From an uncultured Aquimarina sp. (GTDB lineage Bacteria; Bacteroidota; Bacteroidia; Flavobacteriales; Flavobacteriaceae), in the NCBI GenBank assembly GCA_947492105.1, contig CANLMN010000004.1, positions 49,894-113,893 of the forward strand: a stretch of DNA of 64,000 nucleotides. Reading direction: 5' to 3'. A program made the translations under genes and the position numbers. The notes beneath the pieces were generated by a model. It worked only from the letters and a program-made list of their open reading frames with translations, was not told the origin of the DNA and ran no database searches. This document shows, one piece after another, positions 49,982 through 58,623 of this stretch (the first letter of the stretch is position 1; every line of letters begins with the position of its first letter).

Positions 49982-50040
49982 TTGGAGGATATCTTAATTC
50001 TTATTTATATTTGGTCTAAATAAAATCTACTACAAAAATA
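49982..50040. promoter_or_regulatory. Divergent promoters and shared iron-type box for receptor and AraC genes
   Basis: On the plus strand TTG (49982-49984), 21 bases, TATATTTG (50006-50013) is a good promoter for the AraC gene. On the minus strand TATTTTTG (50040-50033) is a -7 match for the receptor gene. Between and overlapping them is ATTTGGTCTAAATAA (50009-50023), which matches 13 of 15 bases with 62653-62667. The box would block the AraC promoter and lie downstream of the receptor -7 site, as expected for a repressor. Confidence 0.6.
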
Positions 50041-50091
50041 CTGCTAAAGAAAAATAGAAAATGACGAATCTTGGAAAAAAAAAGACGCAAT

Positions 50092-51084
50092 ATGCTCATG
50101 CCAACTAAACAAACTACTGTCAAAGATTGTACTGATTTTTGGTCTACATCAATGAAGCATATAACAACCCAAGAAATTTGTGGTCTTACAACCAAAAAAT
50201 TTGAAATTATAGAAACTTATGGTACTGGTGCCATCGTCTCCTATTTTTTTGATGGTTTGCATATTGGTGTGATAGATATCACTTTTGCAAAAGATCTACA
50301 ACTTCATGGTGTTCGAAAAAAAGAGGTTTTAGAACTCTCTTTTTTGATAGAAGGAGAACAGATTATCCATTTACACAATCATAAAAAAAAACTCATCTAC
50401 GAAAGTCCAGAATGCTACCTTACCTATATCAACAAAACAACAGGAACTGTTTCTTTTCACAAAAACAAACGATTCAAAGAGATAAAAATATCTATGAATC
50501 AAGACTTTATAAAAAAATATCGACTACTAGAAACCTATGAAATGAATAAGAACGATACACAAGTATCTTCCTCAGAGTATTGTTTCCAACCACTATGCTC
50601 CAAAACACAGCAACTACTTACAGAACTCTTGTCTGATACGCATGAGGGTTTACTAAAACGCTTATTTTTAGAATCAAAAGTACTTGAGCTACTGGCACTA
50701 CAACTCGACACTTCAAAAAACAACTCCCCCAAAGCCACATCAAATGATCACAAAATCTCTAAAAAACTCTTTGAAATACAGAAATTGATTAATTCTGATC
50801 TTACTACGCAATTTTCTATCCAGGAATTAGCTCGCAAAGTGGGTCTCAATGATTTTATCGCAAAAAAAGAGTTCAAACGGATTTTTGGAGAAACAATTTT
50901 TGAATTTGCACTCAAACAACGAATTTCCAAAGCCAAACAACTCTTGGCACATACACAGAAACCTATTTATGAAATTTCTGAACTTGTAGGCTATAAAAAC
51001 GCAACACATTTTAGCGCAGCATTCAAAAAAGTTACATCACAAACTCCCAAAAAATACCGGAATACACTCCCAGATCGGGAATGA
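50092..51084 (+). CDS. AraC-family transcription regulator (PchR-like)
   Basis: A 330-aa regulator counted from the ATG at 50092; a TTG seven codons upstream is in frame but has no better support. The first 200 residues form a ligand-sensing domain. The last 100 hold two helix-turn-helix motifs: FSIQELARKVGLNDFIAKKEFKRIFG and ISELVGYKNATHFSAAFKKV, followed by PKKYR, the AraC/XylS signature. It is transcribed away from the receptor gene with a shared promoter region, the arrangement of siderophore-sensing regulators such as PchR. It probably activates the receptor and perhaps the siderophore operon when the iron-siderophore is present; this is inference from arrangement. Confidence 0.88.
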   Translation: MLMPTKQTTVKDCTDFWSTSMKHITTQEICGLTTKKFEIIETYGTGAIVSYFFDGLHIGVIDITFAKDLQLHGVRKKEVLELSFLIEGEQIIHLHNHKKKLIYESPECYLTYINKTTGTVSFHKNKRFKEIKISMNQDFIKKYRLLETYEMNKNDTQVSSSEYCFQPLCSKTQQLLTELLSDTHEGLLKRLFLESKVLELLALQLDTSKNNSPKATSNDHKISKKLFEIQKLINSDLTTQFSIQELARKVGLNDFIAKKEFKRIFGETIFEFALKQRISKAKQLLAHTQKPIYEISELVGYKNATHFSAAFKKVTSQTPKKYRNTLPDRE

Positions 51085-51125
51085 TATGAAACAGTATCAA
51101 TATGGGCATATACTACCAAATTAGC

Positions 51126-51230
51126 TTATAATGTGCATATCGACTTGTTCTTTTTCCATCTAAATGCCTTATTCGTATATCCCATAGCTCAGGCTATGCA
51201 ATAGCATCATAGTATTTTTACATAAAAAAC
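51126..51230 (+). repeat. Repeat family 2, copy 1
   Basis: About 105 bp that match the reverse complement of 63518-63624, including TTGTTCTTTTTCCATCTAAATGC versus the same string with minor changes, and the hairpin-like AGCTCAGGCTATGCAATAG. It lies between the ends of the AraC and crotonase genes. Confidence 0.75.
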
Positions 51231-51312
51231 AGCACCATTACTACCTTCACTACATCTCCTTATAGGTATAACATAGAACATCCTTTGCTCCCAAATGCTT
51301 TTTTAATCAAAC

Positions 51313-52140
51313 TTAGGCAACAATCTTTGCTTTTCTATATTGTGCATTAGATAGCACTTCCATTTTTCTTAAGTCAAAAGGAGTTATCGTACTACAGGCA
51401 TCCACCCATATATCAGTGATTTTTAGTAATTCTTTTTTTTCTAGCTGGTTGATTTCTTTTTTACAAACTACATGATGGTACTCAAAATTAAATTGATCTG
51501 TCAGCTGTTTCATCCACGAATGTAGTTCCAGCATTGCTTCACCTTTGTTTGCCAAAATTTCTATAAGCCCCATTTTGTTTAATTCTTGTGCTTTATAAAT
51601 ATTTCCTTCTCGAATCATTGCATCCATGTCACTTTCTTTGAGCTTACGCGAAAGTAAACTATATGCTCCCATGCCTGGGAAAAGATTAAATTTTTGTTCG
51701 GGCAAACAAAACTGCGTATCTTGTTCTGCTATGATATAATCATGGGCCAGTGCGCATTCAAAACCACCTCCATATGCATTCCCTTCTACCAAAGCTATCG
51801 TAATTACTGGTAAATTAAAGCTTGTATAAATATTATAAATTGCATCGACACATAAATGTGCATATTCTCTCAATGCACTTTGATTATTATTTTTTATACT
51901 TTGTAGAAAAAAATATAAATCTCCTCCCATATTATACACACTCTGGTAATCTGATCCAGAAACGACATACTTTAATGGACGATTTGGGTGTGCAAAATAT
52001 TCCTTTACCCAAATTGCAAATTCTGCAAACTCCCGTAATCCGTTAAGGCAAAAATTTGGTATTCCTATATTTTTTATTTTCCAAATTAGAAGTTCATATT
52101 CTTTAAAATATTTTACCGAAATACATTGAAAAGTTCTCAT
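51313..52140 (-). CDS. RpfF-like crotonase, probable diffusible signal factor (DSF) synthase
   Basis: A 275-aa crotonase-fold protein close to RpfF in pattern and size. MGGDLYFFLQSI (71-82), CVDAIYNIYTSFNLPVITIALVEG, GGGFECALAHD and LPEQKFNLFPGMGAYSLLSR are the RpfF-type stretches. The two catalytic Glu of DSF synthases are present as Glu128 (GGGFE) and Glu148 (LPE), 20 residues apart as in RpfF. RpfF converts a 3-hydroxyacyl-ACP into a cis-2-unsaturated fatty acid signal. No RpfC/RpfG-like sensor lies nearby. In Xanthomonas, DSF signalling influences iron uptake, which makes the location beside a siderophore locus notable. A general enoyl-CoA hydratase is the alternative. Confidence 0.75.
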   Translation of the reverse strand: MRTFQCISVKYFKEYELLIWKIKNIGIPNFCLNGLREFAEFAIWVKEYFAHPNRPLKYVVSGSDYQSVYNMGGDLYFFLQSIKNNNQSALREYAHLCVDAIYNIYTSFNLPVITIALVEGNAYGGGFECALAHDYIIAEQDTQFCLPEQKFNLFPGMGAYSLLSRKLKESDMDAMIREGNIYKAQELNKMGLIEILANKGEAMLELHSWMKQLTDQFNFEYHHVVCKKEINQLEKKELLKITDIWVDACSTITPFDLRKMEVLSNAQYRKAKIVA

Positions 52141-52225
52141 ACTCGCATTTTTTATTTACTAAAATGGCTTTTATACCATTGGTAACAAACTAGATATAGA
52201 ATACCCCATAACAATTTGTTCTTAT

Positions 52226-52384
52226 CCCAGTTAAAATATAATTGTTGACCAAAATAATTGAACTATTTTCCGCTTCTTTTGAACTATAAAATCTAAGCAT
52301 AGCCCTGGCTACGGTTTAGTTTTTGGGAAAAAAAATAGTAGAAAAAGAAGTTAATTAGTACTCTGTAATTATTTTTTAAATGGT
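52226..52384 (-). repeat. Hairpin repeat element, family 1, 159 bp, inverted copy
   Basis: CCCAGTTAAAATATAATTG at the left and TGTAATTATTTTTTAAATGGT at the right, with hairpin tip CATAGCCCTGGCTACGG in the centre. It is the reverse orientation of the copies at 7852, 42736 and 45952. Confidence 0.87.
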
Positions 52385-52437
52385 CTGATACTTCATAGTT
52401 GACACGATCCTCTATAATCAGATATTTATGTACACAA

Positions 52438-52480
52438 AACGTACAGTACGTTCTTACACACCTCAACGAATAGTATTCGT
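52438..52480. repeat. Two adjacent perfect palindromes after the siderophore operon
   Basis: AACGTAC-A-GTACGTT (52438-52452) and ACGAATA-G-TATTCGT (52466-52480), 13 bases apart, just downstream of the last operon gene. The one-base centres make poor RNA hairpins, so protein-binding sites are as likely as terminators. Confidence 0.5.
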
Positions 52481-52516
52481 CCATTCTATCCATATTAAGA
52501 AAAAACAGCTAACCAC

Positions 52517-53686
52517 CTATGTATGCTGTTTGACTGCCCAGCTCGTGTTGTTATAATTATTTTGTTTTAGTATCTCTTTTGATATCGTTTCTTTATTTTT
52601 TTTACCTCTACCCATGACTATATCTAGTAATCTTTGCACGCCCAAAGTTAGCAGTACATAAAAAGGAATCAGTAATAACACACCAGTTACTCCAAACTCT
52701 TGATATCCCAACACTCCCATACCCCAACAGATAAGGACCCATTGGATGATATAAATCGTGGTTACTCGTTTACTACAATAATAAAAGAAATCAAAGACGC
52801 TATTGGGTTCTACATGTTTTACGAGTATGTTGGTAAACCATAAAAGCACTAAATTAAACCCTGCTAGATACAAAGATCCCCCAGGTCCCAAGTGAAAGTA
52901 ATCTCCAAAATTATAGTCAAAATTATAGAAACATAATCCACCTCCTAGAACCATCAAGACGATTCCTGCGATTCCCATTTTTCTAAAAATATAGCTGACA
53001 CTTCTATTCTTTTCCTTGTACCACATTCCAAAAAACATTCCGATCAGTATAAAAGAAAACCAAGGAAATACGGCAAAATAAACATTCCACTCTGCTCCCC
53101 ATAACAAATCCAAAAAGTAATCTACTCCTGTAATCCCCAATCGAAACCCATGTACAACCTTTGATAATAAAACAATAATCAAACCTAGTATAAGTGGAAC
53201 AAATTTATTGGTAGCAAAACGATTAACGATGCCCATAAATATTAGTGACACTCCTGCCAGCTGTAGAATGTCTCCGGTACCTAGCATATAGATCATATTA
53301 TCTAATGATACAGGTACTGTCCAGCCATAAGCTTGGATGAAAGTATCTGGTACGGTACCCAACAAAACTGGAAGAACAAATTTGAGAAAATTCATCAAAT
53401 ACGCTAATCCTAATATGTACAATGCCCGTTTTACAGCCAATTTGAAACGCTGATTTCTAGACACAGTAAAAGATACTCCCATTGCGATCAAAAACATAGG
53501 TGTTCCCTTTCCTATCAAATGAATTACAGATCCCAACAAGGTCTCTGATTGTGTAATTAAATCCCCATATATCCACAAAGTATGCACTATAATCACCATG
53601 AGTACACTAATACCTCTTGCCAAATCTATTGCTAAAATCCTACTAGGTTTTATAAGTGATGGTATCGATTGTTTTTCCTCTTTCAT
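52517..53686 (-). CDS. Multi-span membrane acyltransferase-like protein (DUF1624/DUF5009, HGSNAT-like)
   Basis: A 389-aa membrane protein with about ten hydrophobic spans. The opening SRILAIDLARGISVLMVIIVHTLW has the D-x-x-R-G motif and the His typical of the heparan-alpha-glucosaminide N-acetyltransferase/DUF1624 group, followed by GTPMFLIAMGVSF. Family members transfer acyl groups across or at the membrane. It is the last gene in the siderophore operon, 60 bases after the second NIS synthetase. It could acylate the siderophore or aid its passage; nothing in the sequence shows the substrate. It ends with a short basic and Asn-rich tail. Confidence 0.72.
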   Translation of the reverse strand: MKEEKQSIPSLIKPSRILAIDLARGISVLMVIIVHTLWIYGDLITQSETLLGSVIHLIGKGTPMFLIAMGVSFTVSRNQRFKLAVKRALYILGLAYLMNFLKFVLPVLLGTVPDTFIQAYGWTVPVSLDNMIYMLGTGDILQLAGVSLIFMGIVNRFATNKFVPLILGLIIVLLSKVVHGFRLGITGVDYFLDLLWGAEWNVYFAVFPWFSFILIGMFFGMWYKEKNRSVSYIFRKMGIAGIVLMVLGGGLCFYNFDYNFGDYFHLGPGGSLYLAGFNLVLLWFTNILVKHVEPNSVFDFFYYCSKRVTTIYIIQWVLICWGMGVLGYQEFGVTGVLLLIPFYVLLTLGVQRLLDIVMGRGKKNKETISKEILKQNNYNNTSWAVKQHT

Positions 53687-53746
53687 ATTAATTGTAATTT
53701 CAACTTTTTAAATAGTAATTTTCTAATTTTTCAACGATATCTCTTG

Positions 53747-55576
53747 TCAGTGTACAGTCAAAAGTTCTCTCCTATAAGGAGCTATTGGATTTTCTAACTT
53801 TCCTACCAATTGGAGACTGTCTATAGGAGCGGCCAAATCGAGCATCTGTTTCGTATTTTTGAGTTGTAATCTATTGAGACAACAGCGGTCAAATTCTGGC
53901 ACAAACAAATCATAGCGATCAAATTTTGCTCTCAATTGGGGATGTATATCCTGATACTCGTAAATACACGCTGCAACCAATTTCCAAAATTCACTTTCGG
54001 CAAAAGCCAAATTAGTCTCTAATATAGGCGCCATAAATCTAAAAAAGCAGTCAAAAACATCAGTAAATATGGCCAAAACCTTCATGGTATCAGAAATTTC
54101 TGTATAGAGTCGTTGTACCTTTTCGGGGAGAACTATACTTTTGTCAAACACAATTACCTCCTCTGTTATATCTTTCATGAGTATTTTTACCGGTATGTGA
54201 TTTTCTAATACCATAATGACATTCTCGCCATGCGGCATAAAAAGTACCTCGTATTGATAAAAACAATGTAATAATGGGCTGAGATACCCTTGCAAATACC
54301 GTGTAATCCAATCTGCCGTATCAAGACCAGAAGCTCTAATAACTTCTGCCACAAAAGCCCCCCCGCTATAATCAACATGTAGAAGTGACGCCATTGTCAT
54401 CAACTGTTGATTTTTCTTAATTTTGCTATGCGGACTTTCTCTCCATAAGGCTGCTAATAATTTGTTATGAATCGTTGCTTCTCCCAAAATAGAATATCGG
54501 GCATTCTCATACCCTATTGTAGCCGCTTCTTGTAGCATCGTAAAACCTGTTTTTTGCAAATACGAATCTTTGCCAAGCAATTCCGTAATCCAAATGGTTA
54601 TTGCAGGTGTACTTTTCATATAATAAGCCGATAATCCACGTACAAAACCCATATTAAGAATAGACAATGCCGTTTTGGTATAGCATTTTTTGGGATTTGT
54701 TTGATTGTACAAGGTTCTAATAGACTGCTGTGCCGAATACGCATCAGGTCCTGTTCCCAATACCACCAGATCACGTTGTATAATATCCGCAGCAAATAAT
54801 TGCTGTATTTTGTGGTTCCATTGCCAAGGATGTACGGGAATGAACAAATACTCTTCCATATTCAATCCCATTTTCTGCAACTTGGTATTAAATGTAACGA
54901 GCATTTTGGCTCCCAATTCTTTTTGCATTAAGCTGGTATACTCAAACCCCTGAATAGCAGTAAAAGTAGTATTCCGCTTATGTCCTGCTAACCATATTAA
55001 CTCAAAAGTCTGATGGGTCTCTGGTGCATAGAGTAGGTACTCTGAAGCGTCAAAACCGATCCTACCGTTATTTGCGATAAAACACGGATGTCCTTCTGTC
55101 ATGGCATGCTCTATCGTCTGGAAATCTTTGGAGATCAATTCCTGCGAAGTGAAGGACTCGTGAGTATATTTGTAAGCGGCACTATACAAGGTACTCGTTA
55201 TTTCTTCGATATACGTGGACAGTAAACTATCCGGAATCTGTAATCTCTCATTAAATTCCCAAATAAAATGTACTGCATCTAGGGTTGTTGTAGCTATTCC
55301 ATTCTCATATTTTACAATACTATCTGGGATTACTTCCCAATGATCGAGTGCATATCTTTTTGCATGGAATTCATACCTACTAGTACCATTATCTGCGATC
55401 AAAAGGTATTGTGATATAGTGTTTTTCTGAAACTGAAGTTTGGGATATAAAAGGAGTTCATGAGCTAACTCCTCCATAGCCTTTTTAACGAGTTGACGAT
55501 TTACATATTCCCAAACTTTGGGTTTCAGATTGGTTAAGAACTGATGTTGATTTGATGTATTAATTGGTGATTCCAT
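53747..55576 (-). CDS. NIS siderophore synthetase, IucA/IucC family
   Basis: A 609-aa ATP-dependent synthetase of the DesD/DfoC type. Family motifs are visible: EHAMTEGHPCFIANNGRIGFD (about 155-175) for ATP binding, IPVHPWQWNHKI near 240, and MPHGENVIMVLENHIPVKI followed by LMKDI near 440. These enzymes join N-hydroxy-N-succinyl-diamine units by amide bonds and can close the ring. It is a paralogue of the NIS half of the 812-aa protein encoded upstream. The gene starts 6 bases after the GNAT gene, mirroring the fused order of the other protein. Confidence 0.9.
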   Translation of the reverse strand: MESPINTSNQHQFLTNLKPKVWEYVNRQLVKKAMEELAHELLLYPKLQFQKNTISQYLLIADNGTSRYEFHAKRYALDHWEVIPDSIVKYENGIATTTLDAVHFIWEFNERLQIPDSLLSTYIEEITSTLYSAAYKYTHESFTSQELISKDFQTIEHAMTEGHPCFIANNGRIGFDASEYLLYAPETHQTFELIWLAGHKRNTTFTAIQGFEYTSLMQKELGAKMLVTFNTKLQKMGLNMEEYLFIPVHPWQWNHKIQQLFAADIIQRDLVVLGTGPDAYSAQQSIRTLYNQTNPKKCYTKTALSILNMGFVRGLSAYYMKSTPAITIWITELLGKDSYLQKTGFTMLQEAATIGYENARYSILGEATIHNKLLAALWRESPHSKIKKNQQLMTMASLLHVDYSGGAFVAEVIRASGLDTADWITRYLQGYLSPLLHCFYQYEVLFMPHGENVIMVLENHIPVKILMKDITEEVIVFDKSIVLPEKVQRLYTEISDTMKVLAIFTDVFDCFFRFMAPILETNLAFAESEFWKLVAACIYEYQDIHPQLRAKFDRYDLFVPEFDRCCLNRLQLKNTKQMLDLAAPIDSLQLVGKLENPIAPYRRELLTVH

Positions 55577-55582
55577 TATGAT

Positions 55583-56188
55583 CTATTGTGTCATTAAAGC
55601 GTTCTTTGCTACTATATAATCTACTCTTTTACAGAATGCCAAGGCAGCCAACTTTTCTGGTAGTTCTATTTCCTTATCGTAGCAAAAACCAGCTTTTTTA
55701 TTGAGTTTATGTATTTTTTCATTGTGTACATCTGGTTCTACCACGATACGTTCCACTACTTCTTGACTAAAAAAATAATCTAGTACTGTTGCAAAGACAT
55801 GCCAAGTAAAATTGGGAATGCGTTTTTCTACAGGAGCCACCAAAATATGCATTCCATAGTCCCCTTCTTTGACATCATAATAGTCAGAAATACGATCTTT
55901 TGACGCCTCATAGAATTCCATCAAAAAAGCAGGAGTATTATTATAACTTCCGATAAACACCTTATGATGCCCTGTAGTAACGATAGCCTCGTAAGTTGAT
56001 TTTACATCCATCAATGTATATTCTTGCATCCCCCAATACTGTGCATAGGGTTGGATCACCCAACGATGAATTAGTACACTATCAAACTCCAAATCCAAAG
56101 GACGCAAACTAAATTTTCCAAAATCTTGTATCTCTTTGACAAAAACAATTTCGGGATCTTCTGCTATATTCATTATACGTTGTTTCAT
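55583..56188 (-). CDS. GNAT acyltransferase of siderophore synthesis
   Basis: A 201-aa protein of the IucB/AlcB-like GNAT group. LRPLDLEFDSVLIHRWV, then YWGMQEYTLMDVKSTYE and MHILVAPVEKRIPNFTW, match the N-terminal 190 residues of the 812-aa fusion. It should acylate (succinyl or acetyl) the N-hydroxy-diamine before NIS coupling. Its start codon overlaps the end of the 812-aa gene by 4 bases (ATGA), so the genes are translationally coupled. Confidence 0.87.
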   Translation of the reverse strand: MKQRIMNIAEDPEIVFVKEIQDFGKFSLRPLDLEFDSVLIHRWVIQPYAQYWGMQEYTLMDVKSTYEAIVTTGHHKVFIGSYNNTPAFLMEFYEASKDRISDYYDVKEGDYGMHILVAPVEKRIPNFTWHVFATVLDYFFSQEVVERIVVEPDVHNEKIHKLNKKAGFCYDKEIELPEKLAALAFCKRVDYIVAKNALMTQ

Positions 56189-58623
56189 GCGTGTACAGCT
56201 CTTTGAGGTTTGAAAGCAGCTATAGGATTCTTCAACTCTCCTGCAAATTGTAATAAGGCCACTGGATCATCTAAATCAATCATTTGTTTATGATTATTTA
56301 GCTGCAATCTATTAAGACAAGACAACTTAAATACTGGGGCAAACAAATCATACTGCTCAAATTTTTGGGTATATTCTGGATAGCGTTCCTGATACTGGGC
56401 AATACAGCTTGCAACCAAGCTCCAGAACATTTTTTCTGAAAAACCAATATGTTCTTCTAATACAGCTGCCATAAAACGAAAAAAGCCATCAAAAATATCT
56501 GTAAAAACAGACAGTAATTTGACATCCTCTGGTACCGGTGTATACATCCTTTTGAGATGGTCTGGCAGCACTACATTTGGATTCAAAATACAGGCTTCTT
56601 CTGTAATATCTTTGAGCAAAATATTTACCGGAATATGATTTTCTAATGTCACTATGATATTTTCGCCATGCGGCATAAAGACCAAATCGTATTTGTAAAA
56701 ACAATGTAATAAAGGGCTTAGATATGCTTTAAAATACTTAGACAACCAATCCGCAATCGAGATTCCTGAAGCTTCTATGAGTTTTGGCAAAAAAGCATCT
56801 CCAAAGTGGTCAATATGTAAAAAAGCCGCCATAGTCATGACATTTTGCTCCTTCTTAATTGCTGCTATTGGACTTTCTCGCCATAGCGACGCCAACATTT
56901 TGTTATAGTCATTATGTATACCAAATTGCTCAAAATGTGGATTCACATAGCTTACTGATGCTATTTCTCCAAGCATACGAAACCCCGTTTCTTGTATCAA
57001 TGCATCGGGATACAGTAGAGCTTCTAACCAAACTGCCATTTTGGGTGCAGTACCCAAATAATATAAAGGTAATCCTCTCATAAATCCCATATTAAGGATA
57101 GATAAAGCTGTTTTGACATAAAATTTCTTCGGATTTGAACTATTAAATAGTGTTCTGATAGACTGTTGTGCCACATACTGATCTGGACTATATCCTAGAC
57201 AAATAAGATTTCCTTTTGCAACTTCTGACGAAAAAATAGTGGACAACTTATTAAACCATTGCCATGGATGTGTCGGGATCAAAAAATACTCATCGGGATC
57301 AAAACCTTTTGCTTCAATTTCTTTGACAAAAGCAGCGCGTGTCTCGACATCTAATTCCTGTTCTACCAATTTGTGATACGCCAATACTTCTGTTGCGGCA
57401 TATACCGTTTGACTTTTGTGCCCTGCGAGCCATAAGATATTAAAAGAATTTCCTGCCTCTGGAGCATACGAACGGTAATCACTACTATCAAACCCTATAC
57501 GCCCATTATTAGCGACAAAACCAGGGTGTCCCTCGGTCATAGATTGCTCTATAGTCTGAAAATCCGCAGCTACTAATTCTGATGCCGTAGGGTTTCCTTT
57601 TTTTATCTTAAAGGCGCTCCCATAAAGCGTACTAATAATTTCTTCTAGATACACAGGCATCTTATCCCCAGTGATACCTAATGCTGTCTGAAATTCTTTG
57701 ATAAAAGAGATTGCATCTAAATCCTGTCCTACCCCATCCTTCGTTTTTTCTATGGAAGTAGTGGCTACCCAAAGGTGATTTAGTGCCAATAGTTTTGCAC
57801 GAAATTCATAAATTATTGTATCTTTTTTTGTTGCCAAACGGTATAGACTCCACCCATCATTGAGTACCTCTATTACCTCGGGTTCCAAAAGTAACTCATG
57901 ACTAAATTCGCAAATGGCTTTTCTAATCAATAAGGCATTTACTTGATCCCAAACTTCTGGCTCTAGATGGGAGACTGCTTGCTGAGGAGAAACAGGATTA
58001 TCTAATGTATTCATCGCTTTGCGCTTTGTAATTTGTAATTGCTGTTGTTGTTTTTGAAATTGAGCTCTAGTCAAAAAAGCCAATTGTGCTGTTTTATTAG
58101 GTAGTTCGATCACCTTACCTAATCGAAAACCTATTCGTTCGCATAGTGCAAACATTTTTTTGTTTCTAATATCGGGTTCAATGACAATACGGCTTACATT
58201 TTGTTTATGAAAAACAAATTCCATAATCGTAGCAAAAATATACCATGTAAAATTTTTGATCTGTCGCTTTGGAGGTGCCACTATAATATGAACCCCACTA
58301 TCTGTTGCCATAGCAGGATAGTACTTAAAAAGACTATCTAATTGCGGACAATATTGTTCCAAAACAAAGACAACCTCATTATGATACTCACCGACAAAAA
58401 TCTTATAATGTTTTGGCACTAATAATCTTTTATATTCTGCTACTACCTCCTCTAAGGTGTATCCTTGCATTCCCCAAAAAAAAGCATAATCTTCCTGTAC
58501 CCATTCGTACAACAACTCACTATCCTTGGCAATATCAAAAGGACGTATATGTAAGGCTCCGAAGTCTTCGAAACTCTTACTAAAACTATATTTTTTCATA
58601 GTCGGTATCGCTTCTTGCTTCAT
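56185..58623 (-). CDS. GNAT acyltransferase - NIS synthetase fusion (DfoC-like)
   Basis: An 812-aa two-domain protein. Residues 1-190 are a GNAT acyltransferase (LHIRPFDIAKDSELLYEWV, FFWGMQGYTL, GVHIIVAPPKRQIKNFTW, IVIEPDIRN). Residues 205-812 are an IucA/IucC-type NIS synthetase with EQSMTEGHPGFVANNGRIGFD, IPTHPWQWFNKL and MPHGENIIVTLENHIPV. The same order is known for DfoC in desferrioxamine E synthesis. It should both acylate N-hydroxy-cadaverine or -putrescine and couple the units. The gene overlaps its neighbours on both sides by 4 bases. The next two genes are unfused paralogues of these two halves. Confidence 0.92.
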   Translation of the reverse strand: MKQEAIPTMKKYSFSKSFEDFGALHIRPFDIAKDSELLYEWVQEDYAFFWGMQGYTLEEVVAEYKRLLVPKHYKIFVGEYHNEVVFVLEQYCPQLDSLFKYYPAMATDSGVHIIVAPPKRQIKNFTWYIFATIMEFVFHKQNVSRIVIEPDIRNKKMFALCERIGFRLGKVIELPNKTAQLAFLTRAQFQKQQQQLQITKRKAMNTLDNPVSPQQAVSHLEPEVWDQVNALLIRKAICEFSHELLLEPEVIEVLNDGWSLYRLATKKDTIIYEFRAKLLALNHLWVATTSIEKTKDGVGQDLDAISFIKEFQTALGITGDKMPVYLEEIISTLYGSAFKIKKGNPTASELVAADFQTIEQSMTEGHPGFVANNGRIGFDSSDYRSYAPEAGNSFNILWLAGHKSQTVYAATEVLAYHKLVEQELDVETRAAFVKEIEAKGFDPDEYFLIPTHPWQWFNKLSTIFSSEVAKGNLICLGYSPDQYVAQQSIRTLFNSSNPKKFYVKTALSILNMGFMRGLPLYYLGTAPKMAVWLEALLYPDALIQETGFRMLGEIASVSYVNPHFEQFGIHNDYNKMLASLWRESPIAAIKKEQNVMTMAAFLHIDHFGDAFLPKLIEASGISIADWLSKYFKAYLSPLLHCFYKYDLVFMPHGENIIVTLENHIPVNILLKDITEEACILNPNVVLPDHLKRMYTPVPEDVKLLSVFTDIFDGFFRFMAAVLEEHIGFSEKMFWSLVASCIAQYQERYPEYTQKFEQYDLFAPVFKLSCLNRLQLNNHKQMIDLDDPVALLQFAGELKNPIAAFKPQRAVHA

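Noticed and set aside
50071..50091. TTG as start of the AraC regulator
   Set aside because: ATG at 50092 is in frame seven codons later and the extra residues (EKKRRN) add nothing conserved.
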